From assembly GCA_024704765.1 (NCBI GenBank), contig JAKMXF010000122.1, forward strand, positions 519,068 through 583,067: DNA of 64,000 bases. Direction: 5' to 3'. The stretch comes from Oopsacas minuta. Lineage: Eukaryota; Porifera; Hexactinellida; Lyssacinosida; Leucopsacidae. A program made the translations under genes and the position numbers. Each line of letters begins with the position of its first letter. Position 1 is the first letter of the stretch. Under the pieces are notes generated by a model. It worked only from the letters and a program-made list of their open reading frames with translations. It was not told the origin of the DNA and did not search any database. Shown here piece after piece: positions 12,396-22,374 of the stretch.

Positions 12396-12882
12396 CTGAA
12401 ACAGAAATTTCTCCTGATACCATATTGATAGCAAAAGGTAATCCAGAATCGGTAATAACATAGGATATTTCACTATTTGCAAATGTTGCATCTGAATCAA
12501 TCGCAGTTATGGAAATGATAACACCTGTTGTGCTTTCAGAAATCGTGACAGAATATTGACTGAGGAGAAATATTGGAGGGTTATCATTGATATCAGATAT
12601 AATTATTTTTACAGTAGAAAATCCTTGTCTAGGGGGACTATCACTATCACTCGCAACTACAGTGAATGTAAAGTCTTCAAATTCTTCTCGATCTAGAGGA
12701 TTAATTAGAGAAAGATCGCCACTAGTTGGATTAACATTGAAGTAGTATTTGGCACCAGAATCTACAATATCATAAGTAATTATTGCGTTAGAATCTGTTT
12801 CCATCGCCAGAAGTTTTAAAAAATTGGCTTTTTCACTAAGTTCCTCTTCAATTATTGTGGTGTAAATGCTTTGATTGAATTC
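12396..12882 (-). CDS. Cadherin gene, exon 6 of 8 in window
   Basis: This is the largest exon (487 nt; phase 0 in, phase 1 out; acceptor TTCTTTTTAG, donor GTGAAT). It encodes a whole cadherin repeat and most of the next. Landmarks are EFNQSIYTTIIEEELSEKA, AMETDSNAIITYDI, NPTSGDLSLI, PLDREEFEDF, VASDSDSPPRQG and the canonical calcium motif SDINDNPPIF. The second repeat follows with LLSQYSVTISE, AIDSDATFANSEI and MVSGEISVSG. No frame damage is visible. Confidence 0.94.
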
Positions 12883-13014
12883 CTAAAAAGAATAAAGATA
12901 ATAATGTCCGAAAGGATTTACATTTTAATGATCCTATACATTAGCACAGTGATCCTCAAATAAGGATACATTGAAATGAATAAAGTTCAAGAATATTAGA
13001 TAAAAAGGAGGTGC

Positions 13015-13525
13015 CGGAATTAGCGAGAATTTTGAAGTTGTCACACGTTAGAATTCTATCAATTGTCACAGGTTAGAATCTCTGTTTGATATTACTGTCA
13101 CTAGTTAGAATCTCTTTTTGAAAGTACTGTCACAAGTTAGAATCGTTTTTGAGACTACAACTTACTACTGTCACAAGTAAGAATCGATTTTCAGACTGTT
13201 GTCACAAGTACAAAAACAAAAAAATCCAAAGGATTCGGCATTTTGCAAACTTTTCGAATAATTAGTCTAACAAAAGTGCATCCAAACACAAAATTACAAT
13301 GAAGTCCACATCCCCGCCCCTAGGTAGCTTAATAACGAGTTCTAATGAAAACTCCCAGATCCATAAGGTAGTGAACTAAATCCCTAATCCCCTCCCAATG
13401 GTACCGGTTTATAATAATTAATTGTTCATGTTATCATTCCTTTTTCTGTGACAATAACTTAATATTCTTAAAGTCTAGTCTAACTTGTGACAGTAGTAGT
13501 CTCAAAAACGATTCTAACTACTCGA
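13015..13525. mobile_element. Short element with iterated terminal repeats (TGTCACAAGTTAGAATC type)
   Basis: The left end carries about six tandem copies of a roughly 30-bp unit centred on CTGTCACAAGTTAGAATCG (13037-13210). The right end has one or two mirrored copies (TAACTTGTGACAG.. at 13490, GATTCTAACT at 13510). The core (13225-13430) is the reverse complement of the 11.5-kb element's core: TAAATCCCTAATCCC and CTCCCAATGGTACC. Termini of the two elements are unrelated in sequence although the cores are homologous. Confidence 0.75.
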
Positions 13526-13531
13526 GATATA

Positions 13532-13884
13532 ATTGAATATCATATTAATCGTCATCCATGGTCTCTACTGAAGATCAACAATTAGTCAACTTTTGAATGA
13601 CAGCTTTTGAGATCTTGCATAAAAGTCTCTAAAGATCATTTCATTCATTCACTTAAGTTGATAAATGCAAATTTAACGTTCTACAATGCATTAGTAGAAT
13701 GATATTCTACTAAATTAATGCGTAATAAACACGTATTTTGACACGTTCCTGAAATATTTAGCATATACTAGTACAAAATTGAAGGCCAAAAAAATGTAAT
13801 ACAATTATTCAGCCAAAAAATGCAATTTCTGCAATGTAGAAACCATGTCTATAAATGCAAAATTTTCAATTTATTATTAGGCCG
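13532..13884. repeat. Diverged arm of the 7.8-kb palindromic family
   Basis: This resembles 8395-8800: CATCCATGGTCTCTAC, GATCATTTCATTCATTCACTT, GATAAATGCAAATTTAACGTTCTAC, TTATTCAGCCAAAAAATGCA, CATGTCTATAAATGC and TATTAGGCC. Only one arm is present and it is more diverged; it abuts a family A fragment with no gap. Confidence 0.75.
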
Positions 13885-14492
13885 CTTTGAACCTGCTTTC
13901 CAAGTTATTTTAACCACAATGGCGTAATCAAATTACATCTTCAACATTGGTAATTATTTACTAATAAATACCAATGTTATCAAAACCCTCAAATCACATG
14001 AAAGCAATCATGATTCGTAATAACTTTGCACAAAAACGCAATAGAAAGACTGATTAAACAAACATATAAAAAAGTAAATAATTATATTATGACTTATTGT
14101 GTGTTCGCATACATTTTTTGATTGAATTTCTTCGATTTTCTAGGATTGACATTTTAATGCTGTTTTTACACGAATATGACAAAAATGATTATTTAACGAG
14201 TGTTTATGAAAATGAAGATCATCTCTAAATAACTCAAACTAACATTTAACAAGTGGAAGGTATTTTGATAAAAAGGATTAGTTTCAGTTTTGAGAATTTC
14301 TGAAAAAATTGATAATAATGAAAACAATTACCATATCTGGGCAAGAACTTTGATTGCGTCATTGTGGTTAAAATAACTTGGTAATCAGGTTCAAAAGTAT
14401 TCTAGACATCTCCGCCGTATGTGGAAACTTATTTACAGTTGAATTAGTAATTATAACAACAATCCTTCATTATAAAACAGAATATAACACAG
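13885..14492. repeat. Family A element, copy 3 (both ends truncated)
   Basis: It begins within the left arm at TTTGAACCTGCTTTCCAAG and ends within the right arm near AAACAGAATATAAC. Core orientation is reverse. Both outer ends are replaced by other repeats, consistent with later insertions or deletions. Confidence 0.85.
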
Positions 14493-14761
14493 CCCTGCGG
14501 AAAAAATTTTAATTGCCGATTGTTATTGCAAAACATTTTCTAATCCACATTTTAATACTGATTTTGAAAAATGTTGTAAAATATACGTATCACGTCTAGT
14601 TTTTTTGCAAAATTATTTTAAATATTGGTATATTTATCGATGAATGCATGATACCTCTACAAGTAAAATAGTGAAAATCTGCCATTTATAAATTTTACTA
14701 AGAATTACAATAAAATTTTTATTGATAATATAATCTTAGTTAATAAATAAATTTGAATACA

Positions 14762-16454
14762 TTAGTTTGAATCAGGAGTAAATTTCCGTTTTTTTGACAT
14801 TCTAGCATGAATAACATCAATACAATCTCTCTTGAGGCACCAGCAGTAATCAGCCATCATATGAACGTCCCACCTCCCCTTATATCGTGTTTCCATTGTT
14901 TTTATGTCTTGGTGGAATCGTTCACCTTGCTCCTCGGAAACAGCTCCAAGATTCTCTGGAAAATAGTCAATATGACTGTGAAGAAAGTGAACTTTTACAT
15001 TCATATTGCAGCTGAGATTCTTGTAAGATTCAATCAACTCATTCACAAGTATTTTATAATTAGGAGATTTCGTATTTCCCAAGAAGTTTTTCATGACATT
15101 CACAAATGCATTCCACGCACATTTTTCTTTGCATATCATAGAATTTGAAAAATTATCATCTCGAACAAGTTGTCTAATCTGAGGACGTCGAATATACCGG
15201 CTTTTCTTTTTTCATCACTTAGGTAGTAAAACCTCTCGGTAATATATTTGAAACAATTTCCTTCTTTATCTAATGCCCTTACAAACTGTTTCATCAATCC
15301 TAATTTTATATGAAGTGGTGGAAGCAAAATCTTGAGAGGATCCACTAGAGGCTCGTGAATAATGTTCTTATCTCCAATATTAAGATTGGTTCTAGCTGGC
15401 CAGCTCTGTCTAGAATAGTGTTCGCTCTTTGCACGACTGTCCCATAAGCATAAAAAACAAGGGTATTTTGTATATCCTGATTGCTGTCCCAAAAGAATGC
15501 ATATGATTTTTAAGTCACCACAGATTACCCAATTGTGCTGGTTATAATTAATTTTATGAAGCACAATTTTCATGTTATCATATCGTTCCTTTAAACTTAC
15601 TGAATGTCCAATTGGTATGGAACTAAATTTGTTGCCATTATGAAGTAGAACACATTTCAAACTTTGTTTTGAACTATCAATAAAGAGTCTCCAATCATTA
15701 GGTACATACGGACATCCAAGAGCATTAACTAGCGGTGAAACATCATGACAAAACACAAATCCGTCTTCCATTGTGAAATATTTCAAAAATTCGATCTCTC
15801 TGTTCCTATATGAGTAAAATTTTGTTTCTGGGAGAAGCAAGTTTTTTTCTTTTAGCCTAGAACCTAACAACTCCGCAGATTCTTTAGGTAAATCTAAATC
15901 ACGTATCAAATCATTTAATTCAGACTGATTAAATAACTGTGGAGAATTAGAACGAGATAATACACACGGAATAAAATCCTCATCTTCTCTAATTAATGAA
16001 TCTCTAGTTTCACAATCATCAATTTCCGAGATAACACCCAAATTAGTAAATTTTGGAACAGGTACATCAATAGAATGGGGAACGGGTCGTATTGCTGAAT
16101 GTAAATTTGGATACTTGATCAATGACTTGGTTTTAGCATTGAATCCGGAAATAGTCGCCATACAAAAGTAACAATCGCTAATGTGATTTTGTGGCTCTCT
16201 CCATATCATTGGAATTCCAAAACTTAAACTCTTTCTGATTCCTTCTGTCTATTGTCTCAAATTTTCTACACAAGATCGGCATATTGTACGTGGAGCCCAT
16301 GTTTTGTCTTGATCACCTAATCTCATTCCAAAATATTCTAAATATGCTTTTTTAACAAATCCTGTTATTGCCGTAGTTTGTTTAGAAGTCATAAAACTCC
16401 CACAAATATAACAAAGACGTCTGGATCATTACTGCACCTTCTCCGATAAGCCAT
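14762..16454 (-). pseudogene. Zinc-binding transposase-like protein, broken copy 1
   Basis: Same family as the gene at 49.1-50.8 kb, aligned over its whole length. Start ATG at 16454 (MAYRRRCSNDPDV), then CYICG and GDQDKTWAP..ICRSCV, MIWREPQNHISDCYFC, LNDLIRDLDLP, LGSRLKEKNLL, WRLFIDSSKQSLKCVLLHNG, HNWVICGDLK, GYTKYPCFLCLWDSR, LLPPLHIKLGLMKQF, and C-terminal LHSHIDYFPENLGAVSEEQG, HQDIKTMETRYKGRW. CxxC motifs and the Asp in CGDLK suggest a DDE-type transposase with zinc fingers; that function is inferred. Damage: a frameshift before CYICG, an in-frame stop near 16250, and a break near 15140. No terminal repeats were found. Confidence 0.75.
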
Positions 16455-16839
16455 ATGATAATAAAATATCAAAATAGAAGACTATAGTACAATAAAGCTG
16501 TATATAACAAAAATAAAAATAAAACAAGTTATGTCGAAAAGAATGGACTTAAAGGGACTAATTAGAGAATGCACTAAAGCACGCATTTGTTTATTTCAAA
16601 AGACAAAAATTCACACATGTATCAAATATAATCATTTATTCTAGGGAAGCGTACTTAAAAAATCGACTTACATTAAAATGACATTTGAGTAAAAACGAGA
16701 CGTGATAGGGGAATTCTGATGACAGATTGAGAATCAGCATACTCAAGTTAACTAAAAACAACCCATGGATAATAATCAGCAAATTTGACGCAGGGCAGTG
16801 CAATAGATAAAATGCTGAAATGAAAAGAGTAAAAATTAC
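16455..16839. other. Intron, nothing recognised
   Basis: Intron between exons 5 and 6, upstream of the broken transposase-like gene. Terminal repeats were looked for here and not seen. Confidence 0.4.
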
Positions 16840-17088
16840 CGGAATGTCTTCATTCTGCCCAAGAACGATGATAAATACTGAAACAAAACTTGATTTTACC
16901 AAAGTAGCGGAATCTTCAGCACGTATCCGGAATGAATACTGAGTTGTTGCTGAGTCAGCATCCAACAATTCTTTAGTTGTAAGAATACCAGAATTATCTG
17001 CCATTTCGAAGGTATCAGTAACATCGGCATCAACAGAGTCAATGAAATATTTAATCTCCCCATTCGTGCCACTGTCAATGTCCACAGC
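16840..17088 (-). CDS. Cadherin gene, exon 5 of 8 in window
   Basis: 249-nt exon of exactly 83 codons, phase 0 at both ends, acceptor TTCCATAG and donor GTAATT. Its first residues AVDIDSGTNGEIKYFI continue the repeat begun in exon 4, followed by MADNSGILTTKELLD and SFRIRAEDSA. The repeat ends in GQNEDIP, where most repeats have DVNDNxP. The calcium-binding Asp/Asn set at this linker is therefore degenerate, which in other cadherins makes a more flexible joint. Confidence 0.9.
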
Positions 17089-17236
17089 CTATGGAAGAAA
17101 TATGAGTAAACAAGAATAGTAATCGAGGATGTCTTACGCGGAACTGCAGGTAAGGCGAAGCAAAAATTTTTGGTTAAGGCATTAGGTTCGGCAAGAGCTC
17201 TGGCGTGGTCGAAAAACCAAATCTATGGTAGGGGAT

Positions 17237-18043
17237 TCATGGTATACTATATACACGGGTAGCTAAGCAAGGAATTGCCAAAATACTTTCCAGGCCATTG
17301 ATTATATTCACCTTGATCACGAAGAATTGCAGTTATCATTACAAGTTCATCGAAATATAGGTTTCGACATACGATTAAGACATCTAGAATACATTTGAAT
17401 CGCTTCCCAGGTAATTTTAACCACAATGACGCAATCAAAGTTCACTTTCAATAATGGTAATTATTTTACTAATAAATACCAAAATTATCGAAAAGCCCAC
17501 AAATCCAATGAAATGAATCATGATTCGTATTCACTTAGCACAAAAACACAATAGAAAGACTGTATTAACTAAACTTATAAAAATGGTTAACTGTTATGAC
17601 TTATTGTGTGTTTGCATACATTTTTGATGGAATTTCTTCGATTTTCTAGGATTGATGTTGTTTTACGCGAATATCACTAAAATGATTATTTAACGAGTGT
17701 TTAATACATGAAGATCATCTTGTGACTACTTAAACTAACCTTTCATAAGTAGAAGGTATTTGGATAAAAAGGGTTAGTTTAAGTTTTGAGAATTTCCGAA
17801 ATATTGATAAAAATGAAAAAATTACCATATATGGGCATGAACTTTGATTGCGTTATTGTGGTTAAAATAACTTGGAAAGCTGGTCCAACAGTATTCTAGA
17901 TGTCTCCGCCGTATGTGGAATACTATTCCAGTTGAATTTGTAATGATAATTGCAATCCTTCATGAACAAACAGAATATAATCAATGGCCTGGAAATCATT
18001 TACGCAATTCTTTGCTTAGCTAGCCGTATACATAGTAGGCCAT
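17237..18043. repeat. Family A element, copy 4 (complete)
   Basis: Full copy with both arms: left CATGGTATACTATATACACG, right GCCGTATACATAGTAGGCCATG. Core reverse. Flanks (GGGATT left, GAGGATT right) show no clear target duplication beyond the CATG that belongs to both ends. Confidence 0.88.
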
Positions 18044-18424
18044 GGAGGATTAAAAAATTGGTCCGCACAGGGCCTGACCTAACGTACTTGTTCGGTAGGC
18101 CTTGCATTATCATATTAGTCAATATGGGAAAGATAGGGTCAATCTTAGACATAATGGTATTACTATTTAAAGTGGTCTTGACTCGTGAATACAGACTTGA
18201 AATCGAGTTCACATATCAGAACGAAATGAAATAACTTTGAGTTCAAACCCGAAATAGAAACAATTAACTACAACAATTAACTACAGCAATTGCATTTTAA
18301 AAAAACTCTTCGTATTCATTTACACCTGGATGGAACTGAATCCAAATCCGAATCCGAACAGAACACGATTCAACTCTGCTTAAACAAAAGGTATAAATTA
18401 AATGAAAGGGAAACCATGTCAAAA
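18044..18424. other. Intron, nothing recognised
   Basis: An open frame runs from the repeat into 18234 but its start lies in family A and no domain is visible. Otherwise unremarkable. Confidence 0.4.
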
Positions 18425-18975
18425 TAGTGCTCTGTTATAGTTCAAGTATGAAACAGCTAAATTTGACAGTGCTCTTTGGGCGCCATGCGACGGGATATAC
18501 TACTTATCACTCCTTGCCTCGAATTGAAAAATATCGGAAATTTAAATTCAAATAATCCATGGTCCTTTCAAAATTGATCTAACTGCATTCTGTGATAATA
18601 CTGAAGCTGCAATGTGGCTTAAGTTTCTGATCTCTGCACTTCGTGCATCGAAAATAATAAAATTTTCATTAAATCACGAAATTCGGTAAATTTTCATTCT
18701 TTGTACAGTCATGATAACGTAATAATCCCATCATGACTTTGCATTGGCCAAAGTCATGAAGGCAGAATATTTAACATATTGAAGAGTAACTGTGATGCAA
18801 TCAATGATATTTTCGAAAAATTCAAAATGGTGGCAATGACGTCAAAGGTTGAATTTTCGCCCAAGACTCAAACGTGTCCGAGCCAGGCCAAATTCCCGTT
18901 TATGCTAAAAGTCAGCACTGGAGGTGTTTCCGTTTCTTGAATCAAATCCGAACATGCAAACCTTCAATCCATTCG
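18425..18975. repeat. Family B dispersed repeat, copy 1
   Basis: Shared with 29740-30350 and 36175-36432: GCGACGGGATATACT, CTTGCCTCGAATT, GTACAGTCATGATAACGTAA, GGCAATGACGTCAAA and CCAAGACTCAAACGTGTC. Copies are moderately diverged, with CG-containing blocks conserved. No ORF or terminal repeats could be defined. Confidence 0.65.
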
Positions 18976-20076
18976 GAATATACAAATAAAAATCATAAAA
19001 TGAAACATTAGGAACATGATCAATAATAGTATGACAACATCAATTCAATGAACATGGATTACTTAAGATAACGAGTGGGAAGTTAGCTGAATATTCGACC
19101 AACAGTACTTCAACCTTAATTTGACTAACTTCTCATGGTCAGGATGTAAATTTTTGGACCATTCAAAAGAAGAGACATGGACGTTTCTGAAAATGGATAT
19201 ATACTTTATAAACATTTATTTTTTCTATTAGAAATTGGTGCATCTAAACAGCAGTAGTTCACATGTGAAATTAGTATACTTAAACAAATTATTTTTTCCT
19301 AAAATCATGAGCATGTATTCCTCCTGTATGGACGTTTATGTGTTTAAAATATTATGTACTTTTTCAGATATTTAGGCTTGAAAACTGTCTTGTTTGAGTC
19401 GAGTCTCTATTAGATTTGTAACTAAGCACACAAATTTAATAAAACATTCTGATCCATTCTAACTACAGTAAGGCATACAAATTACGGCAATATCAACTGT
19501 GTTCGATCTCAGTTGATTCTTATGAAGTACTTAATGAATTATAGAATCTGCGAGTAATTTCAATTATGTTATAGCATTTAGTTTCCACATATTCCAAAAT
19601 AGTTAAAATATAATAAATATTTTAAAAGTCGAGTAGAAAAGAATAATCAGATTATAAGATCATATGATCTTTGCATAGTCTTGATTTGTAGTGTTACGAG
19701 TTGATGTATTTAGTTGTTCTGTACCTCTCAAGTAGGTAGCAGAAGTTATGAAGCTATGGGAACTCACATATATAGTTTAGGTTAGATTATTGATCTTCAC
19801 TTTTACTGTAATATCAAAATCTATTTCTATCCTGCGTCCTTTACATTCTTTACATTGTTCATCGCTCGTAGCGCGTAAAGTTATGCTCCAGAGATACGCT
19901 GTTTCTACGCTTTCCAAGAATTACAAATATAATCACTGTGATTGTATTCGTAGTTACAAGCTCGCCAACACAAAACTCAAATTCGTAACAATGATAAAAC
20001 TTGCTTCAGCAGATGATCGAAAGTAGGACGCATTTATTTTGCGACTGGACGACTTTCAAACCAATAATTGTGAAAT
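18976..20076. other. Intron, mostly unrecognised
   Basis: The segment 19075-19140 (ACGAGTGGGAAGTTAGCTGA..ATTCGACCA) resembles 60775-60840. A plus-strand open frame at 19790-20026 has no recognisable domain. Nothing else was supported. Confidence 0.4.
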
Positions 20077-20415
20077 TTAAGAACACATGCTGGATATATA
20101 TATATTAGAAATTATATTACTAAACACATCTGTGCAATCTCTATTCAACCTTTCTCTACCTTGTAAATCGATAAAATGAATACTATCCCATTCACCAATC
20201 TCAAGAAGAAATTCTTCATTGGCGTTGGACTCTGGTGTCATAAGAAATTCATCAGATTTATCAGATAACGGGGCTATTTGGTCATTAACTGTATTTGAGA
20301 TAATATTGTCGCATTTGATAGGATCTTCATCTTCAAAATCCTCATCAACAGGGAGACGACGAGTATTTTCAAAGCCAGGGGCTGAAGACAATCCGGGGAA
20401 ATTTCGATTCCACAT
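20077..20415 (-). pseudogene. Fragment related to the 46.8-kb transposon ORF
   Basis: The 112-residue open frame contains NEEFLLEIGEWDSIHF and a following DCTDVFSN. These correspond to GGFLLNFIEWESITRI and DWTNLFNS in the ORF at 46772-47215 of the large OTU-carrying element. The acidic N-terminal part is not recognisable. It is interpreted as a short remnant of a related element. Function unknown; the match is short, so this stays tentative. Confidence 0.35.
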
Positions 20416-20442
20416 ATTCTAGCATTAATGCAATTAGTATAG

Positions 20443-21255
20443 ACCATGGCTACTATATACACCGCTAGCGAAGCAAAGAATTGCCATAGTAAATTCCAGG
20501 CCATTGAAAATATTCTATTTGATCATGAAGGATTGAAACTATCATTACAAATTTAACTGTATAGAGGTTTCCACATATGGTGGAGATATCCAGAATACTT
20601 TCGAATCTGATTTCCAAGATATTTTTTCCACAATGACGCAATCAAAGTTCACTTTCAATAATGGTAATTATTTTACTAATAAATACCAATATTATCTAAA
20701 AACACACAAATCCCATGAAATGAATCATGTTTCGTATTAACTTAGCACAAAAACACAATAGAAAGACTGTATTAACTAAATTATAAAAGAGGTTTGCAAT
20801 TATGACATATTTCGTGTTCGCATACATTTTTTGATGACACTTCTTCGATTTTCTAAGATTGATTTTTTAATGTAGTTTTTACGGCGAATATCACTAAAAT
20901 GATTATTTAACGAGTGTTTATGAAAATCATCTTTTGGTTACCAGAACTAACATTTAACAAGTAGAAGGTATTTTGATCAAAAGGATTAATTTAAGTTTTG
21001 GGAATTCTGAAAAAATTGATAAAAATGGACGAAATGACCATATATGGGCATGAAATTTGATCACGTTATAGTGGTTAAAATAACCTGGAAAGCAGATTCA
21101 AAAATATTCTATATGACTCCATCGTATGTGGAAACCTATTCATAGTTGAATATGTAATTATAACTGCAATCCTTCATGATCAAAGAGAATGTAATCAATA
21201 GGATGGAAATTATTTTGGTAATTCTCAGCTTAGCTAGCCTTGTATATAGTAGGCC
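20443..21255. repeat. Family A element, copy 5 (complete)
   Basis: Left end CCATGGCTACTATATACACC, right end CTTGTATATAGTAGGCCAC. Core reverse. Arms differ from one another by several substitutions, so this copy is older than the most uniform ones. Confidence 0.87.
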
Positions 21256-21279
21256 ACAGTGGTACTTACTATAGCAGCA

Positions 21280-21605
21280 ATGGTTTTCCATCAAAATAGC
21301 TGGGTTTTGTAAGGACAATAATCGAAACACCTCAAAAGTGGTCAAGAAATACATGGGCGAAAATATGCCGAATAAATTATGAGGATGGCCAAGTCATAGC
21401 CCAGACATTGATCCCATAGAGAATGTATTCTCCTGAGATTGCCCATCGAAAGACAAAGTTTATTCCCTCACAACTATCAAAGCTAAATCAAATATGGGAT
21501 GGGATAAGCCCCGAATTCCTCGAAATATACTGGCAATCAATGACCAAAAGATGTTAAATAGTATTTGAAAACAACAGATACCCCATAACATATTAAAGCT
21601 AGCAC
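21280..21605 (+). pseudogene. Tc1-like transposase C-terminal relic
   Basis: Plus-strand fragments read SKVVKKYMGENM, then WPSHSPDIDPIENVF, the third catalytic (Glu) region of Tc1 transposases, then further remnants such as ISPEFLEIYWQSM in a shifted frame. Stops and frameshifts are present and the rest of the gene is missing. It starts right after family A copy 5. Unrelated in sequence to the Tc1 at 58.7 kb beyond the family motif. Confidence 0.75.
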
Positions 21606-21699
21606 GAAATCCAATATTTATCTTGCTTAGCAGAATTATGTAGGGTATTTTCTAGACGAAATATATTCATTCTTGAATTCTAAATAATTATGGCGCACC

Positions 21700-22066
21700 A
21701 CTGTATAATAGCTATAAGCGTGAATTAGTTATATACGTGAAACTGAAATATATGGTGAGTCACCTCAATCGTGTAAGAAAGTCTAAAAATATTGTTTCAC
21801 CAGATTATACCTCATTTATTAGGTGTAAAGTAGTAGATACCCCTAGATACACATTTTTAATTGTTTAGCTAATTAACACAATAATGTACTTGTCTATATA
21901 GTAAACAAATATATTCGAAAGGGTACAATATATTTCCAATAAGCTTCAATTCGTTATAACAGTGTTCCGAATGCAATAATCAAATGTAATGGGACTGCAA
22001 GAATAATGCGTTATACCCGTGAATTCGCTATATGCGCGTTGGTTATAAGTGTTACACTGTACATTT
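21700..22066. repeat. Pogo/Tigger-like MITE remnants
   Basis: CACTGTATAATAGCTATAAG at 21703 and GGTTATAAGTGTTACACTGTA ending near 22065 (shown here in part) resemble pogo/Tigger-type termini, flanking segments with repeated TATAACG/CGTTATA words. Pairing of the ends is imperfect, so boundaries are uncertain. Confidence 0.4.
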
Positions 22067-22374
22067 TTGATAAAGCAATTGTTCATCCAGCAAATACAGT
22101 ATCCTGGAACCATTGAGAACCCAAATTTTTATAACTCATTGCATGTGTAAGGCCGCATAAAATTTGTTAAATTCAGGAATTTATGACTTATTTAGTTGAA
22201 TAGAAATTCCAATATATTATCTAAATTCAGAGACTAAATACAACCTTCAAAAATATGATATAACTTAGACTTAGTAAAAATATTCCACATATTAGTTTAG
22301 GGCTTTAAACAAATATTAGAAATAAGTTATATTCCTTTTCGAGCAATCTCTGAAAAGTTAAGGTGAATGCATAT

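Noticed and set aside
13037-13210. CRISPR-like array of about 30-bp repeats
   Set aside because: Units are imperfect, directly adjoining without unique spacers, mirrored at the other end, and the genome is an animal's; they are terminal iterons of an element.
17233-18047. CATG as a 4-bp target duplication of family A
   Set aside because: CATG occurs at both ends of many copies at different sites, so it is more likely part of the terminal repeat.
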